Shown here: piece by piece, positions 1 to 7,744 of the stretch
Position numbering within the stretch: the first letter of the stretch is position 1
Layout of the letters: every line of letters begins with the position of its first letter
Notes under the pieces: generated by a model
Database searches by the model: none
What the model was told of the DNA's origin: nothing
What the model saw: the letters and a program-made list of their open reading frames with translations, nothing else
Position numbers and translations under genes: made by a program
Assembly (NCBI GenBank): GCA_947175665.1
Contig: CAMWNR010000012.1
Span: forward strand, 1 to 32,837
Reading direction: 5' to 3'
DNA length: 32,837 nucleotides
DNA from: an uncultured Porphyromonadaceae bacterium
Lineage (GTDB): Bacteria > Bacteroidota > Bacteroidia > Bacteroidales > Muribaculaceae

Positions 1-185
1 GGGATACCTCGCGTATTGTTGCTATGTCATCCACGCATATAGCCATGCTCGATGCTATCGGGGAAGCAGAGCGTGTTGTCGGCGTTTCCAAGTTATTCAC
101 CCTGCCTGTCAATGCTATTACCGCACTGCTCGGTATCCCCGTGGTAGTCTGGGTGCTGCTTCGCAACAACTCCGTTACCGCATGA
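1..185 (+). pseudogene. Fused remnant: ABC substrate-binding protein joined to FecCD permease C-terminus
   Basis: The frame is open from base 3 and ends at TGA 183-185. The first about 30 codons read like the start of a mature FecB/BtuF-type periplasmic binding protein, with the block RIVAMSSTHIAMLDAIGEAE followed by RVVGVS. From about base 93 the text becomes the extreme C-terminus of a FecCD/BtuC permease (LPVNAITALLGIP, then VVVWVLLR). In Bacteroidota these are neighbouring genes of one iron-siderophore or cobalamin uptake operon, so an in-frame deletion of about 1.5-2 kb between them would give this product. It could not work as either protein. The gene runs off the left edge, so an assembly join near a contig end is an alternative. 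Confidence 0.6.
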
Positions 186-209
186 TACATCTAAAAGGTA
201 AAATACCAC

Positions 210-244
210 AAATCGCTGAGACTAAGACAGTTTTAGCGATTTTT
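210..244 (+). terminator. Intrinsic terminator after the fused ABC remnant
   Basis: AAATCGCT (210-217) pairs with AGCGATTT (235-242) around a 17-nt loop and runs into T residues. It lies 25 nt after the stop of the remnant and fits as the end of the former transporter operon. Confidence 0.7.
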
Positions 245-384
245 GTAATATCCCTACCCGGCAGAATTGTGAATATTGTATCCAATCTTCATCCCTATTA
301 CCGCGAGCAGACAGGTCTTCGAAATTAACATTGGTCGCAGCATCAAGCCTGACACCGGATCAGAAGCCGCCACCCAAGATAAAA

Positions 385-429
385 ATCTCAAAAAAGGTTA
401 TATAAGCACAACCTTTTTGGGATTTTTTT
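385..429 (+). terminator. Second intrinsic terminator, upstream of fic
   Basis: The stem ATCTC-AAAAAGGTT (385-399, one bulged A) pairs with AACCTTTTT-GGGAT (410-423) around a 10-nt loop, followed by seven T (423-429). It shields the fic promoter from upstream transcription. Between this and the first terminator (245-384) I see no convincing gene. Confidence 0.7.
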
Positions 430-430
430 G

Positions 431-438
431 TATATTTG
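431..438 (+). promoter_or_regulatory. Promoter -7 box for fic
   Basis: TATATTTG matches the Bacteroidota -7 consensus TAnnTTTG and lies 18 nt before the fic start codon. No well-spaced -33 TTTG is visible because the preceding terminator occupies that space. Confidence 0.55.
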
Positions 439-456
439 CAGCGTTAAATAACATAT

Positions 457-1524
457 ATGAAGTATCTAAATATAAAGAAGGCACTTGAGGCCTGGCAAAA
501 CATACAACCTCTTTCCCAAAAAGACAGAGATAGGCTTAGTCGCCGTTTTACCGTTGATTTCAATTACAATAGTAATCACATCGAAGGTAATACATTGACT
601 TATGGACAAACAGAAATTCTGTTATTGTTCGGCAAGGTGATTGGAGAGGCCGACGTGCGTGACGTGGAGGAAATGACTGCAAGTAACGTAGGTTTGCGGA
701 TGATGACAGAAGAGGCTACAATGAAAGACATCCCATTAACTCAGAACTTTATTCGCGCATTACATAAAACGCTGTTACGTGAGGATTATACTGTTTATCG
801 TAATTTGCCGGGTGGTATGCAGACAAGTTACATTATACATGCCGGCCAATATAAGACTAGGCCGAATAGCGTAATTACGAGATACGGAGACCGTTTTGAA
901 TATGCCTCCCCGGAGGAAACACCAAGTCTTATGTCTGACTTAATTAACTGGTATAACATGGCGGAACGTGAAGGTAACTTGTCTCCGGTGGAGTTGGCGG
1001 CTCTATTCCACTATCGTTATATACGGATTCATCCTTTTGAGGACGGTAATGGACGAATTGCAAGATTGATGGTCAATTATATTTTAACAAGGCATAATTA
1101 TCCGATGATAGTTGTTCGTAGCCGCGAAAAGAGTAAATATCTTGAAGCCTTGCATCAGTCAGATCTTGAAGTTGGACCTGTACCAAGCGATGGTGCCCAT
1201 GCAAATATCAATGAGATTCGTCCATTTATGAAGTATTTTAATGAGTTGGTGGCTAAGGAAATATATAATGACGTACTATTCATAAGTGAACGAAATGATA
1301 ATATTTGGTGGTATGACGGAGAACAGATTAAATTCCGCACTCCTAATTATACTAAAATTCTCAATGCTATGCAAACACACCCCGCACTTACACTTGCAGA
1401 TATGCAAAAAGTAGCCGGTATCAGCCTCACAGCCGTACAGAAATTGCTTGATCAATTGATTTCTAAAAACTACGTAGAGCGCAACAAGAATGATGGTAGT
1501 TGGAGGGTTTTCCTAACGCAATAA
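457..1524 (+). CDS. Fic family protein AMPylase with wHTH C-terminus
   Basis: A 355-residue Fic-domain protein. The catalytic loop HPFEDGNGR is complete at residues 192-200 (His192), so AMP transfer from ATP to a protein hydroxyl is the expected reaction. Residues 39-45 (SNHIEGN) match the inhibitory motif [S/T]xxxE[G/N] of class II Fic proteins, where the Glu (here Glu43) blocks productive ATP binding; the enzyme is therefore probably self-inhibited. The C-terminus, about 285-355, looks like a winged helix (TLADMQKVAGIS region, then LLDQLISKNYVE), the usual architecture of the stand-alone class II group. The start follows a TATATTTG box directly; there is no Shine-Dalgarno sequence, as normal in this phylum. 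The gene is monocistronic: a terminator lies upstream and gene debris downstream. The target is unknown. Confidence 0.93.
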   Translation: MKYLNIKKALEAWQNIQPLSQKDRDRLSRRFTVDFNYNSNHIEGNTLTYGQTEILLLFGKVIGEADVRDVEEMTASNVGLRMMTEEATMKDIPLTQNFIRALHKTLLREDYTVYRNLPGGMQTSYIIHAGQYKTRPNSVITRYGDRFEYASPEETPSLMSDLINWYNMAEREGNLSPVELAALFHYRYIRIHPFEDGNGRIARLMVNYILTRHNYPMIVVRSREKSKYLEALHQSDLEVGPVPSDGAHANINEIRPFMKYFNELVAKEIYNDVLFISERNDNIWWYDGEQIKFRTPNYTKILNAMQTHPALTLADMQKVAGISLTAVQKLLDQLISKNYVERNKNDGSWRVFLTQ

Positions 1525-1634
1525 GAGATCATAAAGTAATATTTCATCTTTACACCCCAACCAACAAGAATGTTAATGCCCGAACGGCATATCTTCTTGT
1601 GAGTTGGGGTCTTCCAGTATATAAACTTTTTCTC

Positions 1635-1709
1635 GCCAAGCAGGCCGGAGTATCCATAAACTCATTTATACGCTCCGCCGTCGAAAAGCAGATTGCCTCC
1701 ATGCTCTGA
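1635..1709 (+). pseudogene. Remnant of a ribbon-helix-helix / HicB-like C-terminus
   Basis: The last 24 codons before TGA 1707-1709 read AKQAGVSINSFIRSAVEKQI followed by ASML, the pattern of the RHH tail found in HicB-like antitoxins (small-residue, GxSxNxxI, hydrophobic helix). Nothing recognisable precedes it and no start is convincing. I read it as the truncated end of an antitoxin-like gene lying against fic. The motif is short, so chance similarity is possible. Confidence 0.35.
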
Positions 1710-1721
1710 CATGATGAATAA

Positions 1722-1735
1722 GGCGTTTTAACGCC
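1722..1735. other. Short palindrome between gene remnants
   Basis: GGCGTT-TT-AACGCC is a 14-bp perfect palindrome lying between the RHH remnant and the left copy of the island repeat. It may be a weak hairpin at the ends of converging genes. No T run follows on either strand, so I do not call it a terminator. Confidence 0.3.
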
Positions 1736-1780
1736 ATAGATGCTTGAAAATTGGCTGAAATGTGTTTTTTGAGATCAGGG

Positions 1781-1853
1781 GATTTTGCGGGAGGTTTTGG
1801 GTGAGAGGCGTTTGAGCCAGAGGTAGTAGCCGGTCAGGGGGAGGGTGGCGGCT
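1781..1853. repeat. Left 73-bp direct repeat of island (attL-like)
   Basis: All 73 bases are identical to 10578-10650. On the minus strand they encode the last codons of the PepSY-TM protein (ATLPLTGYYLWLKRLSPKTS, then RKI). Here the reading ends at once as P-stop, and the body of the gene is missing. Beyond the identical block the octamer GAGATCAG (1771-1778) recurs at 10556-10563 with a 12-base length difference, so the homology extends a little further. It is a detached 3' gene end, as left by integration or recombination into a gene terminus. Confidence 0.9.
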
Positions 1854-1856
1854 GTA

Positions 1857-1887
1857 TGTAAGCATCTTGCTTCACAGGATGCTTACA
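1857..1887. other. Hairpin at the left inner edge of the island
   Basis: TGTAAGCATCTTG (1857-1869) pairs with CAGGATGCTTACA (1875-1887) around CTTCA, 13 bp with one G-T pair. It starts four bases inside the island and overlaps the stop codon of the lipoprotein gene read on the minus strand. It may end that transcript, but no U run follows on the minus strand. Its position also allows a role at the element end. Confidence 0.55.
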
Positions 1888-2368
1888 AAGCAATTAATGT
1901 GATTGTTCCGGTCTTATTATAGATGCGGTCATTCGTTTCGTAAAGTGTCTTTCCTATTATCTGCATTCCGGTAGAGAAGTTGTTGGGTATAGTCCACTTA
2001 AATTTTGGATCATTTACAGTAACTTTATGCGAAATCCCATCGGGCATTGTGAAGTATGCCTCGGTCTGTTCCGGACATGCAGGTGAGAATTCAATTTCAA
2101 TTTCATCACCTACCCTCACCGGGAGTTCATCGCTTTTCGTACTGCCACTGATTGATGTAGTTTCTCCATTGATCGTAACGTTAACAGTCCAGTTTACTGT
2201 TGCGGGAGAACCGCTGGTGGCAGAGAGTTTACCATTTTCTACAGTGATGTTTACTGCCTGAAAGTCGAAATCATTTGAATTGATAGTGGGTTTAGGATCA
2301 TCTATACAACTCTGGATTCCCAATATCATGGACAAAGCCATAAGAATTATAGTTAGGTTAACCTTCAT
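1883..2368 (-). CDS. Predicted lipoprotein, unknown function
   Basis: A 161-residue protein with an N-terminal hydrophobic stretch and the lipobox LGIQSC, so Cys21 is the likely lipidation site. The mature part is rich in Thr, Ser, Asn and short beta-type segments (VNWTVNVTINGE, GDEIEIEF), which suggests a small Ig-like or beta-sandwich domain in the periplasm or on the surface. I do not recognise a family. It is the last gene of the island before the left repeat, same strand as the six-gene operon but separated from it by the decayed DUF2971 gene and about 290 bases without a clear gene. No consensus promoter was found upstream. Confidence 0.75.
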   Translation of the reverse strand: MKVNLTIILMALSMILGIQSCIDDPKPTINSNDFDFQAVNITVENGKLSATSGSPATVNWTVNVTINGETTSISGSTKSDELPVRVGDEIEIEFSPACPEQTEAYFTMPDGISHKVTVNDPKFKWTIPNNFSTGMQIIGKTLYETNDRIYNKTGTITLIAL

Positions 2369-2654
2369 GGTTCATATACCCTTATTCGTGTCGGGCACAA
2401 CTTCTAAGTTTGGGTTGTTCTTTATGATTTGATTCAAGGAGATACAACCCTCGAATTGAAAATAATATTAATAAAAATATTAAAGACTCCTTTATAAGAG
2501 TTAGGATGTTTATTCTTATACACTTCATTAGGAGTATAGGTGAATGCTTTGCAAGGTCTATATTACCATCTATCAGAATAGAAGAGAGACTCATGTAGCA
2601 TTAAGCATTTGGTAAAAAATCAATTCCTCTAAAGGTTATTAAGATTATTATAAA

Positions 2655-3339
2655 TTAGTTATTTTTTTCAAATCCGAACTTTTGGGTACTCGGTTTCAGT
2701 CTTACATAATTACAGTTTAACTGTTGGCATAGTCCCGATAATATAAGATCATTTAATTTGTTAATCCTGCTTCCCGCGAATATAGCCAAGATACAATGGT
2801 GGGGGATTGTTCTGTAGATATATGAGTGTCCATAGGAATCAGTATCTCTAAAACACAGACGAACCTCTCTTTATATCTTCCACACGTCACTTTTTTTCCA
2901 CAAGATGATTTTATCCTGATTCTTATATCATGTTATCTCTGCCATCGAATCCGAATATTCAATTTCCCTAGGTGAATAATCCATTTCCTGTCCCGGTGTA
3001 TCTAATATTGCATTAGAAAACATTATACAAAAACCCTTGTGAGAATCTGCATAATGAGTCCACATTGGTATACTCTCAGGGGTTGAAGGAAAGTTTTGCG
3101 AATCGTTAGAGCATAGACAGTGCACTCGTCTACGTTCTAACGAATCCCGTAGATCTTTATCGTTAGTTGGATAAATGGCATCGATATGATTATCATACCA
3201 CATACCTTCAAAAGGATCATTTAATTGAATAATCGTGGATGTATAGATTTTTTCCTCCAATAGATTTTCGAGAGTATCAGGTGTATACTCATTGAATGGA
3301 AGGAATTTAAAATAGAATTTTGGGAACTCTTTTTTTCAT
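2655..3339 (-). pseudogene. Decayed DUF2971 gene with frameshift and two stops
   Basis: Reading from ATG 3339, removal of one A from a run of seven (plus-strand T 3330-3336) opens a frame beginning MKKEFPKFYFKFLPFNEYTP. It continues to the DUF2971 hallmarks NDPFEG and MWTHYADSHKGFCIMF. The same frame is then interrupted by TGA (2928-2930) and TAA (2871-2873) but goes on recognisably: KKSDVW, then REVRLCF (the usual WxxExExR region), then ILAIFAGSRIN, to a final TAA at 2655-2657. Total about 228 codons, normal for the family. Only a 110-codon middle piece is open. It starts 22 nt after the sixth operon gene and so was probably its seventh member. DUF2971 proteins are often found near defence genes, but their activity is not established. 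Confidence 0.8.
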
Positions 3340-3361
3340 TAATTTTCTTATTTAAGGTATA

Positions 3362-4552
3362 TTACCACCGTCTTCCTGCAATGATATGACCGTTATACAT
3401 TAAGATTACATAATAATAGTGAGACATATCAAGCCTTTTATAAAAGTCCAGAGTTTTAGATCCGGTCCCTTCATATAAAGTAATTGAATGACTACTTGAA
3501 ATTATTTCATGATTGCTTTCGTTGATAGCCTTTAATGTTACCGTGACCTCCTTTCCTTCAGGACAAAAGTAGTCAAATTTAAATTGGTTTGAATAAACTT
3601 CGCACCCGGTCACAGCAAAAGGAGTATATTTGCAAATACTTTTTAGAGAATTTTCAATCTTCTGTTTCGCTTTAACTTCTCTGTTTAAATTATATTTAAG
3701 ATTGCTTACAGAGTCACTAAGATGAGATATTGCCGAATTTTTGCCAACAATAATGGATTCTTTTTCCGATATGGTAGTATTCGCAATCTCTAATTGATTC
3801 TGGGTATCATTTAGGTTTACATACAAGAAATACAACCCAATACAGGCACATGATAATATAAAAATAAGAAACAAGACTTGCTTGTATTGTTTCTTAGTCT
3901 TTTCAAGTTGTGATATTATCTTCTCCTGGCTTACAATCTTTTGATTAAGATCAAGAATTTCAGATTGAAGTCCTTGTATTACCTTTTTTGTTGAATCTTC
4001 TTCAATTCCCCGGTCATACTCGATTGTGATTTTATTAAATTTCTGTTGTAGTTTAATAATCTCAGAATTTGCTGTATTCCCATCTATGGTTTCACTATTA
4101 TGGAGTCCATTATACGTCGTATTTAGTTCGCTGACTCCAAAATAATTATTGTGTGAATCAAGTTTGGAATTTACAAGAGCCTTAACGTAATCAATTGACT
4201 TGATATCATCACTTAAGTTTGACGACACAAATTCAATATCACCGTCAGTGTTATAGCGTATAATTTTACTTTGCTTTAATAGAGTTGATTCGAATAACCC
4301 ACGTATGAAATTAAATAGTTTGCTCACATGCTTAATATACGCCTTATTGAATATAAGACACATACCAATAACATTATGATTACCTATATTTTCTGCATAT
4401 ATATAATGCATTAGATTTTGGTCTCTTATAATAACTGCTTTGGAATTTATAACATCTGAGCATAGAGATGCTAAGACAGAAGACGTATAATCTTTAGGAT
4501 ATTGATGATACGTCCCCTTATTACTTTGGAAAATATAGAGATTGAAGTTCAC
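3362..4552 (-). CDS. TM coiled-coil protein with GTPase-partner-like N-domain (operon gene 6)
   Basis: 396 residues. The N-terminal domain, about 1-130, resembles the N-terminus of the 667-residue protein in the same operon: VIGMCLIFNKAYIKHVSKLF (61-80) and GDIEFVSSNLSDD (104-116) match FFGMSISIDNNEYAYDFKEI and NNIQYKVSKFKD there. Next come a coiled coil (about 162-222), one transmembrane helix (226-245), a second coiled coil (247-305) and a C-terminal beta-rich domain (310-396). The N-domain should be cytoplasmic and the C-domain periplasmic. It starts 4 nt after the lipoprotein gene, so it is translationally linked to the operon. Shape and context suggest a signalling rod across the inner membrane that senses outside and contacts the GTPase inside; this is inference. 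No enzyme motif is visible. Confidence 0.85.
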   Translation of the reverse strand: MNFNLYIFQSNKGTYHQYPKDYTSSVLASLCSDVINSKAVIIRDQNLMHYIYAENIGNHNVIGMCLIFNKAYIKHVSKLFNFIRGLFESTLLKQSKIIRYNTDGDIEFVSSNLSDDIKSIDYVKALVNSKLDSHNNYFGVSELNTTYNGLHNSETIDGNTANSEIIKLQQKFNKITIEYDRGIEEDSTKKVIQGLQSEILDLNQKIVSQEKIISQLEKTKKQYKQVLFLIFILSCACIGLYFLYVNLNDTQNQLEIANTTISEKESIIVGKNSAISHLSDSVSNLKYNLNREVKAKQKIENSLKSICKYTPFAVTGCEVYSNQFKFDYFCPEGKEVTVTLKAINESNHEIISSSHSITLYEGTGSKTLDFYKRLDMSHYYYVILMYNGHIIAGRRW

Positions 4553-4556
4553 GAGA

Positions 4557-5096
4557 TTACTTATCGAAAATTATTAATCCTTTTGTCTCATCAAATGTAT
4601 GCTTAGGTAAATTTTGAATTACATTCTGACCTATAAGCAAGGGAGCATCGGCATTTGCGGAAACGGCAGCGTCTATATCTCTTAAAACGAGATACTGATT
4701 GTCTGTTCCCGGGATATAAATTTCTTTTATATTAAATACGAGAGCCTCGGTGGTAGAACCATCTGCAATTTTTGTAAGGATTGAACCCTGATAATCATCA
4801 AGTTCAATCTTTCCTTCTTTTGCGAGTTTTTGAAGTTCAAGCGCAGAAATACAGGTCATTGATGCACCCGTATCCCACCACATATTGAATGGAACACCAT
4901 TCAAGGAAACTTGAATCTCTGCCAAATCCCCTGAAGTACGTTTGAATGGCACGCACACTTTCTCGGTACTTAATTCTATTTCTTCTTCAGAGTCACCCCA
5001 TACCTCAATTCTTGGTGAGGGTTTTTGATTACCCCCGCATGAAATCATCAATCCCCCAATAATCAGGGAGATAAGAAAATATATAGTCTTATTCAT
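4557..5096 (-). CDS. Retropepsin-like aspartic protease lipoprotein (operon gene 5)
   Basis: 179 residues from ATG 5096, which overlaps the upstream stop (ATGAATAA); an in-frame start at 5114 is less likely because the signal peptide begins at MNKTIYFLIS. The lipobox LMISC places lipidated Cys at 20. The motif WWDTGASM has the catalytic DTG triad at residues 75-77, and LLIG at 153-156 is the matching hydrophobic-hydrophobic-Gly element of clan AA proteases. It is one retropepsin-type domain, so an active enzyme needs a dimer. It should sit on the periplasmic side of a membrane, anchored by lipid. An active-site protease inside a GTPase/TM operon suggests the effector or processing step. Substrate unknown. 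Confidence 0.88.
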   Translation of the reverse strand: MNKTIYFLISLIIGGLMISCGGNQKPSPRIEVWGDSEEEIELSTEKVCVPFKRTSGDLAEIQVSLNGVPFNMWWDTGASMTCISALELQKLAKEGKIELDDYQGSILTKIADGSTTEALVFNIKEIYIPGTDNQYLVLRDIDAAVSANADAPLLIGQNVIQNLPKHTFDETKGLIIFDK

Positions 5097-5727
5097 TTGT
5101 AAAATATTTTTCAAAACTATTATACTTGTTCTTTATGTTTATATCAAAATATCGTTTTTGGTCATCACTAAATGTCGGTAATCCTGATTCTTTGATTTTT
5201 GAGATTTCTAAATATAAAGAATCCAAATCTTCTAAAATTAGTTGAGGTATAATCATAAGCGGATCTTGATTAAGTTCCTGACAAGCCTTAGTTTTGTCCT
5301 CAATTTTTTTCTCGATTGCCTGAATATCCTTTTGAATTAATATTATTTGCGAAAGATAGTTATAATGTGGCATTAAGGATGATGGAACTATTGAAACATC
5401 CGGCAAATCAGAAGTGAAAATAGAATCTGATTCCGATAATAATACCAGCAATGACTTGATACTTTGGGTAGAAGACGACAAATCATTATATTTATCTTCC
5501 CATAATTGTGCAAGAAGAGCATAATCTTCTACCAAATTATTCAAGGTATCCACTCTATCTTTATCTTTTTTTAATAGATCAAGTGATGCCTCTCTTTCAT
5601 ATATAGTTGAATTTATAGAATCGATTGCTTCCTTACGTGATTTATTATTATGGTGTAAATTCGTTTGTCCTAAGCAAACCGAGATTCCTCCAATTAATAT
5701 TAGCAATATTAATATTATTCTATTCAT
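5089..5727 (-). CDS. Secreted coiled-coil protein (operon gene 4)
   Basis: 212 residues with an N-terminal signal peptide (MNRIILILLILIGGISVCLG, cleavage about residue 20). The rest is almost wholly helical and charged, with heptad-like stretches at about 30-80 and 125-150 (IQKDIQAIEKKIEDKTKA). No enzymatic motif or known family was recognised. The start ATG overlaps the stop of the 667-residue gene by 4 nt (ATGA), and its own end overlaps the lipoprotein start by 8 nt, so three consecutive genes are translationally coupled. A periplasmic helical protein between two bitopic membrane proteins and a protease lipoprotein could be an adaptor or inhibitor. Confidence 0.82.
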   Translation of the reverse strand: MNRIILILLILIGGISVCLGQTNLHHNNKSRKEAIDSINSTIYEREASLDLLKKDKDRVDTLNNLVEDYALLAQLWEDKYNDLSSSTQSIKSLLVLLSESDSIFTSDLPDVSIVPSSLMPHYNYLSQIILIQKDIQAIEKKIEDKTKACQELNQDPLMIIPQLILEDLDSLYLEISKIKESGLPTFSDDQKRYFDINIKNKYNSFEKYFTNE

Positions 5728-7727
5728 AACGTATTGAATTTTTTTGCTTTACCAGTCACAGTAAGTTCATAATTACCGGCAGAAATTATTACACTTTTCC
5801 CATTTTTTACATCAATTTCTACGGATGTTCTATTCTTATTAGGTGTTACATTATTACTGCCATTGCCGTTAATTTTAAGTTTCACATTAGATCTTACTGT
5901 AACTTTTGTTCCATCAACATAAGTCTTTCCTGATTTAAGTTTAGTTAATTTCGTACATCCATCCTTATCTAAAATCTCGAGATATGGTTCTTCTTTCGAA
6001 GTTTCTGTTGCATCTTCTTTTTTAGTAATCTGTTTTTTATTACTTGCCAGATCCTCATCGTTGGGCATATTTTCGATTCTTTCTTGGAATGTCTGTCGTA
6101 TACTTCCTTGATGTATCGGCAATTTTTCGATCAGGTGCATTGCCTCACTTCTTTGCGCTTGACTTAAAGAAGGCTTCTGAACTAACAACATTAACCGATT
6201 ATATGCTTGAGCACATCCAAGCCAGTAATCTTCATCAATGTGCAGTACGTCTATAACAAGGCGCTTGTTGATAATAAAGAATTGTTTAATTTTATCTACC
6301 GCTTCAGTATTGTCGGGCTTGTCTATTATATTCCATAAATATGTTTGAATTGAAGAATCCAAACGTCTCAGATATTCATTTTCACTATCTTTACCAATGA
6401 TGATGTCGTATGCTTTTAAGAATTCCGCATTATTAACATAGTAGTTAAACATATCAGCATTGACCTCATTATCGGGTGTATTTTCCGATGCAATCACTTC
6501 GGGGTTAACTTTTCCTATGTTCTCAGGGGTATCTGTATTCTTATGACCTGAAATCAAATACACTGATACTCCTACAATAATTATTGCGATACCTAAGATT
6601 GCTATAATCTTGGGGTCAAGATAATCCCAAATTGATTTTGTTTTATTACAGTCGTAACAAATATATCCATTTTTCGGAAACTCAGACTCAGGCTTTTCTA
6701 TGCCACATTTCACACATTTCTTGTTTTTCTGCTTCTGGCTTTGCCCCATTTCTACGACACAGTCATGGCAATATGGTGAATTTATAGAGTCGAAATTGGA
6801 TAAGGTTAATTGACGTCTACATTTTTGGCATATCCGAAATGAAACAGGTTTTACATAATCATCTCGATTTAGGGATTCATTTTTAATTTTGCCTATAATA
6901 GTACGAGTATTTGAAATTATTTCTTGCGTCCTGGTTATTAATTTTTTACATTCCCTTTGCTCATTTTCATCATGTTCCGTGGATAAATATTTCTGGAGAA
7001 GTTGTATGATAACAGAACAATCATCTTCGATACGTCGTAAAATATTTAAATTTTCGTATTTAGGGGATATAGCAATGGGAACCAGTTGCTGGTTGTACTT
7101 ATTTAGTTGTGAGCCAATATCATATAAATCTATTTCTATGGGTTCTTCTTCATGTTTAAAATTAGGTGATAAAGCGACCCATCTGAACTTCTTGAATGCT
7201 TCAATAATCACGTCATTTGAAGTTGAATCATTAAAACATCTGATTTGAGGGGATGACGATGACGTGAAGGTTGAATCATATTCAAGAAGTTTTATGCTTT
7301 CCGCTTTGGTGAATAGATTCGGAATGTTGTTTTTCAGCCATTGAATTTCTTCTGAACAATCCTTGAATTTTGATACTTTATATTGAATATTATTCCCCTC
7401 GTTGATGAAAAAGAGTATTCCTCTATCGACTAACTTTTCAAATAGATAATCGAACCAATCGAAAATTTCTTTAAAATCGTATGCATACTCGTTATTGTCT
7501 ATGGAAATAGACATACCGAAAAATGAGTTTGGACGACCTTTACTTTCTTTTAAACCATATCGAAGATAATTGTAAAAGGTTTCTCCATTATCGCGTCTAT
7601 TCACCATTAAACGTCTCCCTTTTCTTGTAGAGATATAAAGTCCCTTAAAGTAATCAGTAAGAGACGTAATATCTTCAAAAAAGTTGAAGCCAAAAGGGGT
7701 GCCATATATATATGTATTCAACATCAA
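5724..7727 (-). CDS. GTPase-partner-like protein with two zinc ribbons and a TM helix (operon gene 3)
   Basis: 667 residues. An N-terminal domain of about 140 residues opens YIYGTPFGFNFFED and contains GRPNSFFGMSISI; I recall similar N-termini in Bacteroidota proteins encoded beside TRAFAC-type GTPases, and the general plan recalls GTPase-associated (GAP1-like) proteins of predicted conflict systems. A helical stretch follows (about 205-290), then two zinc ribbons (Cys300/303/320/323 and Cys338/341/357/360), a transmembrane helix (373-393), a helical periplasmic part (about 410-560) and a beta-rich C-terminal domain (about 600-667). The zinc ribbons are cytoplasmic if N is inside. It lies 17 nt behind the GTPase gene. 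The family link is from memory and must be tested. Confidence 0.85.
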   Translation of the reverse strand: MMLNTYIYGTPFGFNFFEDITSLTDYFKGLYISTRKGRRLMVNRRDNGETFYNYLRYGLKESKGRPNSFFGMSISIDNNEYAYDFKEIFDWFDYLFEKLVDRGILFFINEGNNIQYKVSKFKDCSEEIQWLKNNIPNLFTKAESIKLLEYDSTFTSSSSPQIRCFNDSTSNDVIIEAFKKFRWVALSPNFKHEEEPIEIDLYDIGSQLNKYNQQLVPIAISPKYENLNILRRIEDDCSVIIQLLQKYLSTEHDENEQRECKKLITRTQEIISNTRTIIGKIKNESLNRDDYVKPVSFRICQKCRRQLTLSNFDSINSPYCHDCVVEMGQSQKQKNKKCVKCGIEKPESEFPKNGYICYDCNKTKSIWDYLDPKIIAILGIAIIIVGVSVYLISGHKNTDTPENIGKVNPEVIASENTPDNEVNADMFNYYVNNAEFLKAYDIIIGKDSENEYLRRLDSSIQTYLWNIIDKPDNTEAVDKIKQFFIINKRLVIDVLHIDEDYWLGCAQAYNRLMLLVQKPSLSQAQRSEAMHLIEKLPIHQGSIRQTFQERIENMPNDEDLASNKKQITKKEDATETSKEEPYLEILDKDGCTKLTKLKSGKTYVDGTKVTVRSNVKLKINGNGSNNVTPNKNRTSVEIDVKNGKSVIISAGNYELTVTGKAKKFNTL

Positions 7728-7744
7728 TTGGTTCTTTTGATTTG

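Noticed and set aside
276-488. 70-codon plus-strand frame before fic
   Set aside because: It runs through an intrinsic terminator and the fic promoter and overlaps the fic start; no family resemblance.
2382-2594. 70-codon hydrophobic minus-strand frame in the island
   Set aside because: It has a hydrophobic middle, but no promoter, family or conserved signal; AT-rich DNA easily yields such frames. Left as possible but unsupported.
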